From NCBI GenBank assembly GCA_037893245.1, contig JBAIAA010000605.1, positions 682,001-746,000 on the forward strand: 64,000 bases of DNA, read 5' to 3'. Position numbers and translations under genes: made by a program. The notes beneath the pieces were generated by a model. That model was not told the origin of the DNA and ran no database searches. It saw only the letters and a program-made list of their open reading frames with translations. This document shows positions 13,757-26,257 of the stretch, piece by piece. This DNA is from Crossaster papposus (lineage: Eukaryota; Echinodermata; Asteroidea; Velatida; Solasteridae). Position 1 is the stretch's first letter. Every line of letters starts with the position of its first letter.

Positions 13757-16700
13757 AGCCTTAATTTCATTAAACATTCTTTACAGAAACCTTTTAAACC
13801 GCAGACAAAAAGGGGTTACAAAATTCTTTTTACTTAAAGCCTTATGTAATGACCGAGATTCAACTTTGTTGATCCTACAAAATCGTTTAAAACGCTAGAT
13901 TTTAAAGGAACATCATCAGAAGTATTAATTTGCGAGTCAAGTAAAACGCATCAACACATTTTACATCATCCCAAAAAGTCACCTACCAAATTATCAAAAA
14001 GCCTGAGTCAATTATTCATTAAACTCGACTAAACACCACATTATTGTGGCCTGGCTTGCTGAAAAATATCAAGAAATGTAGGTGATCTCCTACGATCATT
14101 TAATTTAATCATTTTTATTGAAGATTTGTGTTTTGTGGTCTAAAGGTTGTGCATGATTTTTCACTATTCTCTCAAAAACCATGTAATATCTACCGACCTG
14201 AAACTTCAACGGGTCACATTTTGATCATTCATCTTGGATTTTTTTGTGGAGTTATTTATGAGAAACTTTGTCAATCTTGTAAGTGATAATCAGTTCTCAT
14301 CAAGTGACACAAAGCTGAAAGGTGACACTATTTTTGGTAAAGTAAAGTATCTAATGAATAGATGTCATTGCTAATGATGACAGTTTTTACTGAATTATTT
14401 TTATTAAAATGATTTTTAAAAAATTGAGTAACATTCTAAAACAAATGCTTTGTACTAATTTTGTTTGCTAGTTCACGTTATTGGCATCTGTAGAATTTTA
14501 GCTAGAAATGTACATAATTAGAACAGAGATTGAAGAAATACTTCTACAGCCAATATTTGGTTATAATAATGTCCCCTTTGTCTATGAATTTAAACAATGT
14601 TCGATTCCAACTCGTTTTTGAACTTTTGGAGTATTTGTCATGACATCCTTTTACAGAAATGTTGTATTCCATTCTGTTTTACTGTTACATGTACATTGTA
14701 GGTTTGACTATTTTTCAAAAAGAAACAAATTAAACCATGCAGATACGCTATTTTGCCAGTTTAGGATAAAACACGGACTCATTGGTAGTATTGATAATGA
14801 GAGTGACTGGTCACGTGAGGGTTTAACCAATAATAGGGAAAATGAGTCCGATATTCATATCTCACCGATATATATATAATACACATTGTCAAATACAAAA
14901 TATTAACAGAGAATGTGTTTAAAGTATATAAACTTGTTTATTTTGATTTTTTTAAACTTTTCTTTGCATTTTTCAGAATTAGTACATCTTTTTACGCGAC
15001 CAGATTTAGTTTTTCTATTTAAAAACACAATGGTGCTTCTGAGTAGGCCCTTTTCCAGTTAGAGTCGCGCATGCGTGAACTCGCCATAATACCTTTAACA
15101 AAAAGAAGATAAACAATGACATTGGCCGGATAGTAATGCATTCTTAGCCGGGATTTTTTCACATTTTATGGCACTAATTTTCTTTTAACGATATTAGTTA
15201 TTACAATGTATTTTTTTATATTACAAACAAAAATTGTACCGTAAAATGTTAAGAAATCCTGGGTAAGAATCGTAGTTACAGTAACTGCAAAAAGGCTCAT
15301 TTTCTCTACAGTTTTATCATACCTTCTCTATGATCATACAGAGCTGTGTAAGCATCATTAGTGCATAGCTCAAACATTTACAATCTGTCATTCTTTTGTA
15401 CTTACAGATGGCACATAAACTTATAATCGGTATATGATTTGGGCTTAAACATGTAAACATGAGAACTTATCAATCTGTCCAAAACTTTGTTTCAGTTGAA
15501 CATAGCTGACCAATATTATTTATTAACATGTATCACACTAAACGTTATCACTTGTAGACGATCTGACGTTACGTGTTTAAATGTGCCCGTCAATATGCGC
15601 ACACATCGTGTTTTGCATAAAATTTGGTTGAGTGACGCCACAGGTCGCCCTTAACTGTGCGCATATTTGAGTATAGATGTAAACAGAGGGCACATAGTCT
15701 ATACAAAGATAAATTCAAGTTTTAAATATAGAATAATGGGGTTGCTATGTGTATTGTCAGTAAATATCACACTAGTAAGAGCGCCCCCAATTGTCAAAAC
15801 ATGACAGGTTGAAAGAATATATTTTACATGCGTTAATAGATATCAATTAAACCATGTCGAGGCCACAGTAAACAGATAAAGTCTTTAGAACGGTTGAGCA
15901 CATGTAGTTGCATATTTATTTTTTAATCAGCTTTTTACGTTGTGATTTTGTTGTTAGTTTATATATACATGTAATTGAGATGCAGTTTAATATAAGAATT
16001 TTAAATAAACGTGATTCAATTTCACAAATGTGGTATTCTTTTAATGAGCAGGTTATTGTTGCGTGTCTATAGGGATGTGTAGTTTGGTCTTAATATTCAT
16101 CAAGATTTTGGTTGTTTGCAGATTCTTAATGAAAGATCATGCATCAAATTTTGTATGGTGCAGATATATAACCCAGATCTGTATAATGTGACCTGCTCCC
16201 ACGAAAACGGCGTAAAGTCGCGCTACGCTATATTAAGTTATGATTGAAAGTGGGGAATTGGTTTGTGGGTTTTGGCATGATACAATTCCCACCTATGCTT
16301 TCTTTCCAAAAGATTAGCAGAAAAAATATAAATTTGATTTTACCGCGAGCGTTCCCAAGAAGTAAAATGTAGCCAAATTAATTTGATGGGTGTAATGACC
16401 GCTGGTTTTGCCCAATAAATTATATATCATTTTAAAGCTAATTCAAGGAATCTGGAAATAGTGCAGCGGAATGAAAAGGCGAGTTGGGGACTCCACTCAA
16501 TATTGACACCTGACTTTGATTTAAGTGTCTGGTTCCAAACAGACAAAGCAAGCCCACTGTAAACGATATTAAATATACATAACACCAGTGACGTACACTC
16601 CCATGGATTCACTTGGCCCAGCCCACCGCCCATACTGGACATTGGGAAGATTTCTTTAAAGGAAATGCACAGCATTCTGGGTAGCGTACCCTTGATAACC

Positions 16701-16762
16701 TTTTAATCAAGGAGTTGGCGCAACACCCACTACATCTAAGGAGTTGGCTGCATAGGATGGTA
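13757..16762. other. Intergenic, no gene recognised
   Basis: About 3 kb of AT-rich DNA. Near 16188 there is a single end resembling the GTGACCTG...GTAAAGTCG termini of the element at 56586, without a matching partner. Nothing else could be supported. Confidence 0.5.
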
Positions 16763-16770
16763 GAATAGAC

Positions 16771-16957
16771 CAGGGTTGTAGTCGAGTCCCTGCAAGTCCT
16801 TTCACAAGTCCTTTCGTGAAGCTAGTCACAAGTCCCTTCATAAAGGCAGTCACAAGTAACTGGACGAACAATGACAAAGGAATGCTTTTGTCAAAGCTGA
16901 TTTGAATAGCTTGTGATTTGAATTGGAGGACTTGTGATGGACTCGACTACATCCCTG
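16771..16957. mobile_element. hAT MITE with 8-bp target duplication
   Basis: The element begins CAGGGTTGTAGTCGAGTCC and ends with the near-perfect complement GGACTCGACTACATCCCTG. It is flanked by the identical 8-mer GAATAGAC (16763-16770 and 16958-16965). CAGGG ends with an 8-bp duplication are the hAT hallmark. It is 187 bp with no coding capacity. Confidence 0.9.
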
Positions 16958-17579
16958 GAATAGACTCCCTGGAACACCTCTACATGTAGGTAGTATGTGG
17001 GCTCAAATTGTGGTAGCAGTCTTGAGTAAAATTGCCAATGAATGTTTTCCCATACGAACCTGCAGTATATGATTCTGTACTAGACGAATGTATTTTAAGA
17101 TAAGAATAGACACATAATATTCATATTTTGTATAGGTAGTATTTTTTGTTATAATCTTTTTCGTACAAAATGTTTTTATAAGCCAAAGTTTGTGATTGTA
17201 TAGTCATTGTTTGATCCAGATGGGAAAAGGGGGCGTGTCTCCCTTTTCTGCATTTTTTGCCAGGTGACCAACAATTTGCTGTGTACCTATATTTCTTATA
17301 ATCAACCACAGTACCAACTTAATAAATTAAATGTCTGACTTTTTGTTTATAAAACATTACCTCTAGAGATATAAATGGTGCATGCACATCAAATGTACGC
17401 AATGGATAAACAATTCCTGTAGGCTTTAAAATGTTACAAACACTAATGTTTTATGCTAACAGACATTTCAAAATATAATATAAAGTATAATGCAGATAGA
17501 GATACCTCGACAAAAGCATAAAATGGAGACAGAATGCCTGCATGTTGGAATATCTAAGTATTGGAAGTAATTAGTTGTA

Positions 17580-18130
17580 CATGATAAAAGATAAATTACA
17601 AAATGAACAAAGAAATTGGCAAGGCGGGACTCGAACCTGCGACCTCCAGAATATCGGACTGGCACTAAACCAACTGAGCTACATGTATCTTGCCTTATGT
17701 TGGCGGTCTTCCAAATTATCGCTATCTTTTTTTGAGGGCGCTAGTCAGAAGTCATAAACACCAGAATACAGGGTGGCCAGGGATCATGCCTGATTTTACA
17801 ATACAAGGGAAGCGACATTGTGGGTATCACTAAATCAGGATACAACTTTGTTTTACATAACAAAATAAATCACAAGGGACACTAACTAGGTAAATTTGCA
17901 TAAATTACAAAGTAAACAAAGAAATTGGCAAGGCGGGACTTGAACCTGCGCCCTTCGGAATACCCGACTGGTGCTCTACCAACAGCTATCTTGCCCTATG
18001 TTGGCGGTCTCCCAAATCTTTGTTCGAGGGCGCTAGTCAGAAATCAAAAACACCAGAATGTCGTGTGGCCAGGGATCACGGCCGATTTTATGATACAACC
18101 TGGAAAGCAACATTGTAGGGATCACTCAAC
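17580..18130 (-). mobile_element. Two tandem copies of a tRNA-derived SINE-like unit
   Basis: Two related units lie about 310 bp apart. In both, the minus strand carries a tRNA-like head (17613-17694 and 17925-17998): GGCAAGATA, an A-box like TAGCTCAGTTGG, and a B-box GGTTCGAGTCC or GGTTCAAGTCC, then CCGCCTTGCC pairing with the start. The T-stem has a mismatch, so these are not functional tRNA genes. Flanking TATGTTGGCGGTCT, GAGGGCGCTAGTCAGAA and GTGGCCAGGGATCA are also shared, showing that the whole unit was duplicated. Confidence 0.65.
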
Positions 18131-18334
18131 CAGGATACAAAGTGAACAAAGACCTTTTGTTCATTTTGTAATTTATGCGAATGTATCTAGTCAGTTTCCT
18201 TTGTGATTTATTTGCGTGATATAAAATAAAAAGCAATTAAGGGTGGCCAACATTCTGTTTGCAGAAAGAATTTAATACAACACCCTCGAAATGACAAATA
18301 ACTAATTCCATGTTGCCATCAAAAACCTTTAAAA

Positions 18335-18557
18335 GTAGTATACACCATTGGTAATTGTTTAAATTATCAGGAATGGGTGAATTTAGGGGGTTGTATTTCA
18401 TAGTAAATATCGTTTAACCGACCTGTTTGAAGTTTTACAATCATGGTTGCTGAGAAAAGCAAGACAAACACCGTTCGTTTTAATTTCAAATAATTCATAA
18501 TTAATTAATAATTCGGAAGGAATTATTTTCCGATATCTGCAAATGGTGTATCCTACC
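18335..18557. mobile_element. MITE with GTATACACCATTGG ends
   Basis: The left end is GTAGTATACACCATTGGTAATT and the right end ATGGTGTATCCTAC, inverted relatives. The same ends and left interior (ATTATCAGGAATGGGT, GGGGGTTGTATTT) occur at 58807-59188, defining a two-copy family in this window. Confidence 0.7.
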
Positions 18558-19279
18558 TTTAACAGACTTCATTTTCTAGACGAGATAGTAATTCTGGCCC
18601 ACGATCTATGTACCAAATCACGACTTATGGGGTGTTCTTTGCAACACATATATAAGATGGATTCAAATTGGCAATGAAAACTTTGGAAGACAGAAATCAT
18701 GTAACTGCTGTTTTTGTAAGTCACTGCTAATATGATAACTTGTGTAGTATCTTTCAAACGATGGAAGAAAAAATAAATGAATTACAGAACTGGGGAAGAT
18801 TTCGACTGTTACATGTAGGCACAAAGTATTTCATAACATGAAAATAAACTTCATACATCTTGTATAGAAGGTTGAACAAGTTTTTTTTCAACCTCTCTAG
18901 GATTGCCTTTATATTAGATGAGCACGACGACCAATTATAAAAGATTTAGTCACATATCATACTCGGCAATAAGCGATAGATAGTAGGAAAACAGGCTATT
19001 AGTAAGTACAAAGATGCGTACCAGACAAAGGTTATAGGTAGGCCAGATTCTTTTTTTAAATTGATTTGGTTCAAGTTAGATGTGGTGTTTGCTTGTTTGT
19101 TTAATGTGTAAACAACATTTATTCTCAAAAAAAAAAGAGTCCTTTAACGTCGTTGTTGGAGATGAGACGGCCTGGTCAATAAGACATCGCAGTAGTCGTT
19201 ACCTTGAAACAGTTTAGAATATCGTAGGTGTGTTTTTATTTCTTTTTAAGAGGGAAATATGGAGGAAAAAATGAAGTGA

Positions 19280-20135
19280 ACGAAACGTCTTGGCTAGGAG
19301 AATCATTAGAGGGAGACATAGAATAGACAACCATTTTGGTAGATGAATTTTCTTGGTTGGAGGGTATTTTAGAGGGAAATGTGAAGAATGTGAAGATCTT
19401 GTTCAATTTTGTTTTATCTGGACAATTAGTTTTACAAGGAAAGGTACATTAGATGTACCGTAATGAGCAATTATGGTTTGTATTTTATTTCAAACATAAC
19501 GTAATGTTTTTGAATATTCAAACTTTCTAGCTAGAAGTGGTAGCTATCCAAGTTAAAAAGGAGTTTTGCGAAATCTTTGTTGGAGACAAGATAGCCTGGC
19601 TGAGAATCATCGTAAGAGTCGTGACCTTTACGTAGTCTGGGACACTGTAGGTGTGTTCATATCTTGAGGTATTTAACCATCATTTTTCATCATTTTATTG
19701 TTGTGTTTGTTGGCAGACGAATTATCTTGGCTAAGGGGATATTTTTTAGAAGGAAACATTGATTGTAAAATCATTTTGGCTAGGCAGATATTTTTTAGAA
19801 GGTAATCAAAGGTAGATGAATCATCTTGGCTAAGGAAATATTTTATAGAAGGATTTACGGGGCTAGACTAACCATCAAGTTAGAGGATATTTTTAGAAGG
19901 AATTTTGGGGCTAGACTAACTATGAGGTTGGAGAATATTTTTGAGAAGGAAACAGCATGAAGTGTAAAAATCATTTTGGTTAGAGGGATATTTTTTAGAG
20001 GGGATTATAAGGTAGATGAACCATCTTGGTAGACGAATCGTCTTGGTTGAGGGAATAAATTTTAGAAGGAAAATATTGAGGGGACAAACCATTTTGGCTA
20101 GGGGAATAGTTTTTAGAGGGGATTATAAGGTAGAT
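19280..20135. repeat. Degenerate minisatellite
   Basis: Repeated motifs such as CTTGGCTA(A/G)GG, GGGGCTAGACTAAC, (G/A)ATATTTTTTAGAAGG and GGTAGATGAATCATCTTGG recur every 45-60 bp with many indels. The best-preserved part is 19720-20125. It ends about 550 bp before the CTLD array begins. No open frame is credible in it. Confidence 0.7.
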
Positions 20136-20840
20136 TTCACAGAGCTAAAATCTTTATCATGTTGTTTTGTCAAGCATCTTTCTTTATATTTTGAGCACTT
20201 TTGCTGCTTCGAACAATAAAAATACACAACAGACAAATGGTATATTGTCCCTTTAAGCAGTGCTGTTATGTTCATTGTAAATATCCAACTCCCGCTACCC
20301 TGAACAAAAGTAAAAGCAACTTTTGTTTCCAGTTCCTAAGCCAAAAACGTGTCATCCAAGCAAGCATGACAAAAATGCTTTCCTATTTTTGTAATCTTGA
20401 GATTTCAAAAATTCTATATTTTAGTTGGCAAAAGAACCTTTAAAAAAAATACAATTGACCTGTAATTTTATGTCTAACCTTTACAGTGAGCTTTGATTTC
20501 TGTCCTGATCTGTAGTCATGGTAACCAGCCAACTGAATTTTATACAATGGAGTTGTTCGGGCAGAATACATTTCTCTGTGCAGTTAATTTAACTTGAAAT
20601 ATATGAAGCAACATCTTTGTGATCTATTGATGCAGCACTAAAACTTTTATTAAAAAACAGAAATAGAGTGACATGTATATCTGGAGCAGCTTGTGTTGTA
20701 CTGTAGTGAAGTCAGATGTGCTGAAAAAGGTGTGCTTTTTAACGCTGGGCAGCAGTTGGTAATAAACAACTGCAGATGATGTTGCCTAAACGTTTCATAG
20801 TTGGCTTGATAAGCTTTCGTCTCATGATCAGATGCGCTAG

Positions 20841-21049
20841 CGGTAATGGGGGGTGTGTGGCCTCCATCCAGTGGAATGACAAATGCTACATAAAGGCACT
20901 CGAGAAACTTCCATGGAATGAGGCAAAAAACGAATGCATCAAGAAGGGGAGTGTAATGGTCACACCACAGTCTGAAGAGGAAACTGATTTCCTTCTGAAG
21001 TACACGACTGGCAACTTTTAGATCGATTGTACTGATGCACAATCTGAAG
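20841..21049 (+). pseudogene. CTLD half-exon, unit 1 (broken)
   Basis: This is a 209-nt version of the exon. It lacks 27 bp (the PPAW region) and has TAG where others have Trp in the GNFWID motif (21019-21021). The donor GTTAGT at 21050 is intact. Unit 3 carries the same deletion and the same stop, so one was copied from the other. It is preceded by the long form of the upstream segment (CTTTCGTCTCATGATCAGAT). Confidence 0.8.
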
Positions 21050-21059
21050 GTTAGTTGTA

Positions 21060-22305
21060 AGAGAATGCTTTATTGACACCAGTTAAACATGTGCAACACA
21101 AATGGTGAAGATCTGTTGAAGCAGAGAACCAAGAAAAACTAAGATATTAATCTCTGTGCTGAGTGCCAGGGATTTTTTGCAAGGCACTATTTTTAGAGCC
21201 ACAGAAAGTACTGCTTGGGCGACTGTGCAATTCCTTCAAAGTCCTAACCAAGCTACTTTACGGAAGGGTCTTTACACAGCGTGAACGAGGACTTTTAGAG
21301 AAAGGATCTTGATGAGATTCAAAGAAGATAACTTTTGAAACCTATGTAGGACGGATGAAACAATCATCCTTGTTGGTCAGAGAGCTGCTGGAAGCCATCA
21401 TCACCAGTTTAAACATCTACAGAGAAGAGTGAAATGAAATTTGGGATGAAGAAATAAAATTGTCAAGGCGACCTTCCTTATTAAAAATGAAGATGAAAAG
21501 GCAAGAGAAGTCGACAATTTTGTGCATGTCTTAGAAATCAACAAAATCTTTGTGTTTGAGAATGCCACGTACATACTGAACAAAAATCACCAGATCAACT
21601 TAAGAAGACCAAACAACTTGCCCCTAGAGTCAGACGTGAAAAAGCTACGAGAATTCACTATACGTAAAATAGACATCCTGGCTTCGTTTGACAACTTGTG
21701 TAGTTAGGAATTTGTGAAACTCAGATTTAACAGCTAGTCAAATAACATTATTTAATGCTCGTAGAGGTAGAGAGCCAGCTCGACTGCTCTTAACTGAATG
21801 GAAGGATGCCAACAATTATGTGTGGTTGAACCAACAAGTACAAGCTAAACTTGACGATGTGGAAAGAAAACTGTTCAAGGACACAAAAGTAACCTTCCAG
21901 GGAACGATCATCTTGTGCCAGTGATTGTACCAAAAAACTGTATGCCTGCAATGAACAGGCTAGCTGATAATGAAACCAGGGAGAGGGCTTCTGTGCTTGA
22001 AAATAATCCCTATATGTTCCCTTGCATTCAAGGGAGTCCTTATCATAATGGAGGGTGGCATTGCATACATCACGTGTGTTCCATGGTAGAGGATTTAGAG
22101 GCAAAGAATCTCCTCATAGCCACACAATTGCGCCATCACATCAGCACTTTGTATGGATGTTTCTGAGGATGAACGAGGGTCCTTTTACAAGCACATGGGG
22201 CACTCCAGCTCTGTGAATGCTGCCACCTATCAAACGCCAATGGCTCAAAGTGAAATAACTGTAATTGGTCGGAGGCTGCAATATCTGGAAGGTGGTTTGT
22301 ATTGA
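21060..22305 (+). pseudogene. Zinc-finger/tyrosine-recombinase-like remnant, unit 1
   Basis: This keeps a Cys2-His-Cys zinc-finger-like start (CAECQGFF...HRKHC, from about 21153), the GRMKQSSLLVRELLEAI segment, the DVKKLREFTIR segment (about 21635) and the recombinase part to the stop at 22303-22305. Stops occur near 21311, and there is a frame break after NLCS at 21705. It is almost identical to unit 2 over 1.2 kb, so 1 and 2 are a recent pair. Confidence 0.65.
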
Positions 22306-22801
22306 TCTAGTCTGCTAAACACAAAGGGGGAAGCACATCAACCACGACATGTTCTAAGAAATATTGATTATGTGTTCATACATATTCACAGGCCTGTAAA
22401 AGTACATGCACTTGAGTGTTAAGGATTTGCATGCATTTAGCAACGTCATATCATTAATACATTAATATTGCTGAACCCTTTCAAATATATCTGTGTGAAA
22501 TCGCCATCAATAACACTGTTGCATTGGAGTTGAGGTATTAAGGAGAGGTCTAATTTTAAAACCAATGCAGACTAAAATTCACAAACAATACAACCAGTTT
22601 TTGTGGGTGGGTAATGCTTTCTAAAAATGAAAAATATATAATATATATATTTTTGTTTTCATTCCGTACTGGAGCAGCTTGTGTTGTACTGTAGTGTAGT
22701 CAGATGTGCTGAAAAAGGTGTGCTCTTTAACGCTGGGCAGCAGTCGGTATTAAACAACTGAAGACGATAGAGCCTAAACGTTTCATATTTGGCTTGATAA
22801 G

Positions 22802-23037
22802 CGGTAATGAGGGGTGTGTGGCCTCCATCAGAGGGGCCGGTCCACCTGCATGGATCCAGAGGGGTGGCAAATGCTACATAAAGGCACTTGAGAAACTTCC
22901 TTGTCCTGAGGCAAAAGAGGAGTGCATCAAGAAGGGGAGTGTATTGGTCACACCACAGTCTGAAGAGGAAACTGATTTCCTTCTGAAGTACACGACTGGC
23001 AACTATTGGATCGATTGTTCTGATGCACAATCTGAAG
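22802..23037 (+). CDS. C-type lectin domain, first-half exon, unit 2 (open)
   Basis: The exon encodes the N-terminal half of a C-type lectin-like domain. It reads ...GCVASI, PPAWIQ, GKCY, LEKLPC-PEAKEEC, GSVLVTPQSEEETDFL, then NYWIDCSDAQSEG. This is the beta1/alpha1/alpha2 part of a long-form CTLD: the Cys before Tyr, the Ala-Lys-x-x-Cys helix, the VTPQSEEE turn and the WIDC...EG strand. It runs from an AG (22800-22801) to donor GTTAGT at 23038, 236 nt, entering at phase 2 and leaving at phase 1. CTLDs bind carbohydrates or proteins outside the cell, but the Ca2+-site half would be in a following exon, which is not present here. The upstream segment is the short form (27 bp shorter in the same frame). 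The Cys normally preceding PPAW is Gly. Confidence 0.7.
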
Positions 23038-23047
23038 GTTAGTTATA

Positions 23048-24286
23048 AGAGAATGCTTTATTGACACCGGTTAAACATGTGCAACACAAATGGTGAAGAT
23101 CTGTTGAAACAGAGATCCAAGAAAAACTAAGATATTATTCTCTGTGCTGAGTGCCAGGGATTTTTTGCAGGGCACTATTTTTGGAGCCACAGAAAGCACT
23201 GCTTGGTTGACTGTGCAATTCCTTCAAAGTCCTAACCAAGCTACTTTACGGAAGGGTCTTTACACAGCGTGAACGAGGACTTTTAGAGAAAGGATCTTGA
23301 TGAGATTCAAAGAAGATAACTTTTGAAACCTATGTAGGACGGATGAAACAATCATCCTTGTTGGTCAGAGAGCTGCTGGAAGCCATCATCACCAGTTTAA
23401 ACATCTACAGAGAAGAGTGAAATGAAATTTGGGATGAAGAAATAAAATTGTCAAGGCGACCTTCCTTATTAAAAATGAAGATGAAAAGGCAAGAGAAGTT
23501 GACAATTTTGTGCATGTCTTAGAAATCAACAAAATCTTTGTGTTTGAGAATGCCACGTACATACTGAACAAAAATCACCAGATCAACTTAAGAAGACCAA
23601 ACAACTTGCCCCTAGAGTCAGACGTGAAAAAGCTACGAGAATTCACTATACGTAAAATAGACATCCTGGCTTCGTTTGACAACTTGTGTAGTTAGGAATT
23701 TGTGAAACTCAGATTTAACAGCTAGTCAAATAACATTATTTAATGCTCGTAGAGGCAGAGAGCCAGCTCGACTGCTCTTAACTGAATGGAAGGATGCCAA
23801 CAATGTGTGGTTGAACCAACAAGTACAAGCTAAACTTGACGATGTGGAAAGAAAACTGTTCAAGGACACAAAAGTAACCTTCCAGGAAACGATTGTGCCA
23901 GTGATTGTACCAAAAAACTGTATGCCTGCAATGAACAGGCTAGCTGATAATGAAACCAGGGAGAGGGCTTCTGTGCTTGAAAATAATCCCTACATGTTCC
24001 CTTGCATTCAAGGGAGTCCTTATCATGTTGGAGGGTGGCACTGCATCCATCACGTGTGTTCCATGGTAGAGGATTTAGAGGCAAAGAATCTCCTCATATC
24101 CACAAAATTGCGCCATCGCATCAGCCCTTTGTGAGGATGTTTCCGAGGATGAACGAGGGTCCTTTTACAAGCACATGGGGCACTCCAGCTCTGTGAATGC
24201 TGCCACCTATCAAACGCCAATGGCTAAAAGTAAACAAAACTGTAATTGGTCGGAGGTTGCAATATATGGAAGGAGGTTTGTATTGA
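23048..24286 (+). pseudogene. Zinc-finger/tyrosine-recombinase-like remnant, unit 2
   Basis: This is a good reference copy. It has a zinc-finger-like CAECQGFF...HRKHC at about 23143-23205. Conserved-core blocks follow: DVKKLREFT (about 23620), then ARRGREPARL (about 23749-23780), which I take as the first catalytic Arg box. Next come LVENNPYMFPC-like sequence, LRHRIS (about 24109-24126; His-x-x-Arg-type box), KHMGHSS (about 24167) and ATYQTP (about 24206; candidate Tyr nucleophile). This Arg...His-Arg...Gly-His...Tyr order is that of tyrosine recombinases, and the domain mix resembles Crypton-like proteins of invertebrates. That family call is recalled and unverified. Frame breaks lie before the Arg box and between the HRIS and MGHS boxes. 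Confidence 0.65.
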
Positions 24287-24817
24287 TCTAGTCTGGTGAA
24301 TTTATTTATACTAAACACAAACGGGAAGCACATCAACCACGACACTTTCTAAGAAATATTGATTATGTGTTCATACATATTCACAGGCCTGTAAAAGTAC
24401 ATGCACTTGAGTGTTAAGGATTTGCATGCATTTAGCAACGTCATATCATTAATACATTAATATTGCTGAACCCTTTCGAATCTATCTGTGTGAAATCGCC
24501 ATCAATAATACTGTTGTATTGGAGTTGAGGTAAAGAAGAGGTCTAATTTTAAAACCAATGCAGACTAAAATTCACAAACAATACAACCAGTTTACGTGGG
24601 TGGGTAATGCTTTCTAAAAATGAAAAAAATATAATATATATATTGTTGTTTTCATTCCGTACTGGAGCAGCTTGTGGTGTACTGTAGTCAGATGTCCTGA
24701 AAAAAGGTGTGCTCTTTAACGCTGGGCAGCAGTTGGTAATAAACAACTGCAGATGATGTTGCCTAAACGTTTTATAGTTGGCTTGATAAGCTTTCGTCTC
24801 ATGATCAGATGCGCTAG

Positions 24818-25026
24818 CGGTAATGGGGGGTGTGTGGCCTCCATCCAGTGGAATGACAAATGCTACATAAAGGCACTCGAGAAACTTCCATGGAATGAGG
24901 CAAAAAACGAATGCATCAAGAAGGGGAGTGTAATGGTCACACCACAGTCTGAAGAGGAAACTGATTTCCTTCTGAAGTACACGACTGGCAACTTTTAGAT
25001 CGATTGTACTGATGCACAATCTAAAG
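24818..25026 (+). pseudogene. CTLD half-exon, unit 3 (broken)
   Basis: 209 nt, with the same 27-bp internal loss and in-frame TAG (24996-24998) as unit 1. It also has AAAG in place of GAAG at the exon end. The donor GTTAGT is kept. Confidence 0.8.
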
Positions 25027-25035
25027 GTTAGTTGT

Positions 25036-26257
25036 AAGAGAATGCTTTATTGACACCAGTTAAACATGTGCAACACAAATGGTGAAGATCTGTTGAAGCA
25101 GAGAACCAAGAAAAACTAAGATATTAATCTCTGTGCTGAGTGCCAGGGATTTTTTGCAAGGCACTATTTTTAGAGCCACAGAAAGCACTGCTTGGGTGAC
25201 TGTGCAATTCCTTCAAAGTCCTAACCAAGCTCCTTTACGGAAGGGTCTTTACACAGCGTGAACAAGGACTTTTAGAAAAAGGATCTTGATGAGATTCAAA
25301 GAAGATAACTTTTGAAACCTATGTAGGACAGATGAAACAATTATCCTTGTTGGTCAGAGAGCTGCTGGAAGCCATCATTACCAGTTTAACATCCACAGAG
25401 AAGAGTGAAATAACATTTGGGATGAAGAAAAACAATTGTCAAGGCAACCTTCCTTATTAAAAATGAATATGCTCGTAGAGGTAGAGAGCCAGCTCGACTG
25501 CTCTTAACCAGTTCGCGCCGGATGACGTATATAAACGCAAAAATTTTCCCAGATTCAAAACGGATGACGCATAAACACGCCAAGTTCAAGTTCGGAAATG
25601 TATGTCAGCAGCAGGCAAGGCCAGAAATGCGTGGGTGTGCTTCCCGGCACTATCAGCCTGAACACGCTTCGGATTGAGTTTCGTTAAAAATAATCCCGCC
25701 CGTGGGCTCGGCGATGTTAAAATAATCCCGGCGCGAACTGGTTAACTGAATGGAAGGATGCCAACAATTATGCGTGGTTGAACCAACAAGTACAAGCTAA
25801 ACTTGACGATGTGGAAAGAAAACTGTTCAAGGACACAAAAGTAACCTTCCAGGGAACGATCATCTTGTGCCAGTGATTGTACCAAAAAACTGTATGCCTG
25901 CAATGAACAGGCTAGCTGATAATGAAACCAGGGATAGGGCTTCTGTGCTTGAAAATAATCCCTATATGTTCCCTTGCATTCAAGGGAGTCCTTATCATAA
26001 TGGAGGGTGGCATTGCATACATCACGTGTGTTCCATGGTAGAGGATTTAGAGGCAAAGAATCTCCTCATAGCCACACAATTGCGCCATCGCATCAGCACT
26101 TTGTATGGATGTTTCCGAGGATGAACGAGGGTCCTTTTACAAGCACATGGGGCACTCCAGCTCTGTGAATGCTGCCACCTATCAAACGCCAATGGCTGAG
26201 AGTAAAATAACTGTAATTGGTCGGAGGCTGCAATATATGGAAGGTGGTTTGTATTGA
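25036..26257 (+). pseudogene. Recombinase-like remnant, unit 3, with MITE insertion
   Basis: The zinc-finger start is present. The middle (the DVKKLREFT region) is deleted, fusing AAAAATGAATATG to CTCGTAGAGG (about 25465-25490). The Arg box that follows is split by a piggyBac-type MITE at 25508-25741. The 3' part continues to the stop at 26255-26257. The same deletion is found in units 4, 6 and 8. Confidence 0.65.
25508..25741. mobile_element. piggyBac-type MITE (family A), full length
   Basis: 234 bp with inverted ends CCAGTTCGCGCCGG / CCGGCGCGAACTGG, flanked by TTAA at 25504-25507 and 25742-25745. Units without the insertion read CTCTTAACTG at this place, so the empty site is visible in neighbouring units and the TTAA duplication is confirmed. 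Confidence 0.92.

Noticed and set aside
17613..17998. Possible functional tRNA genes
   Set aside because: A- and B-box-like sequences exist but stems have mismatches and the copies sit in a duplicated SINE-like unit.
20650..21042. Minus-strand frames starting MCIST repeated across the array
   Set aside because: Antisense to the CTLD exons; open only because the plus strand is coding-like there.
21790..22104. Repeated minus-strand frames starting MPLNPLPWNTRD
   Set aside because: Antisense of the recombinase-like remnant, which has recognisable conserved boxes on the plus strand.
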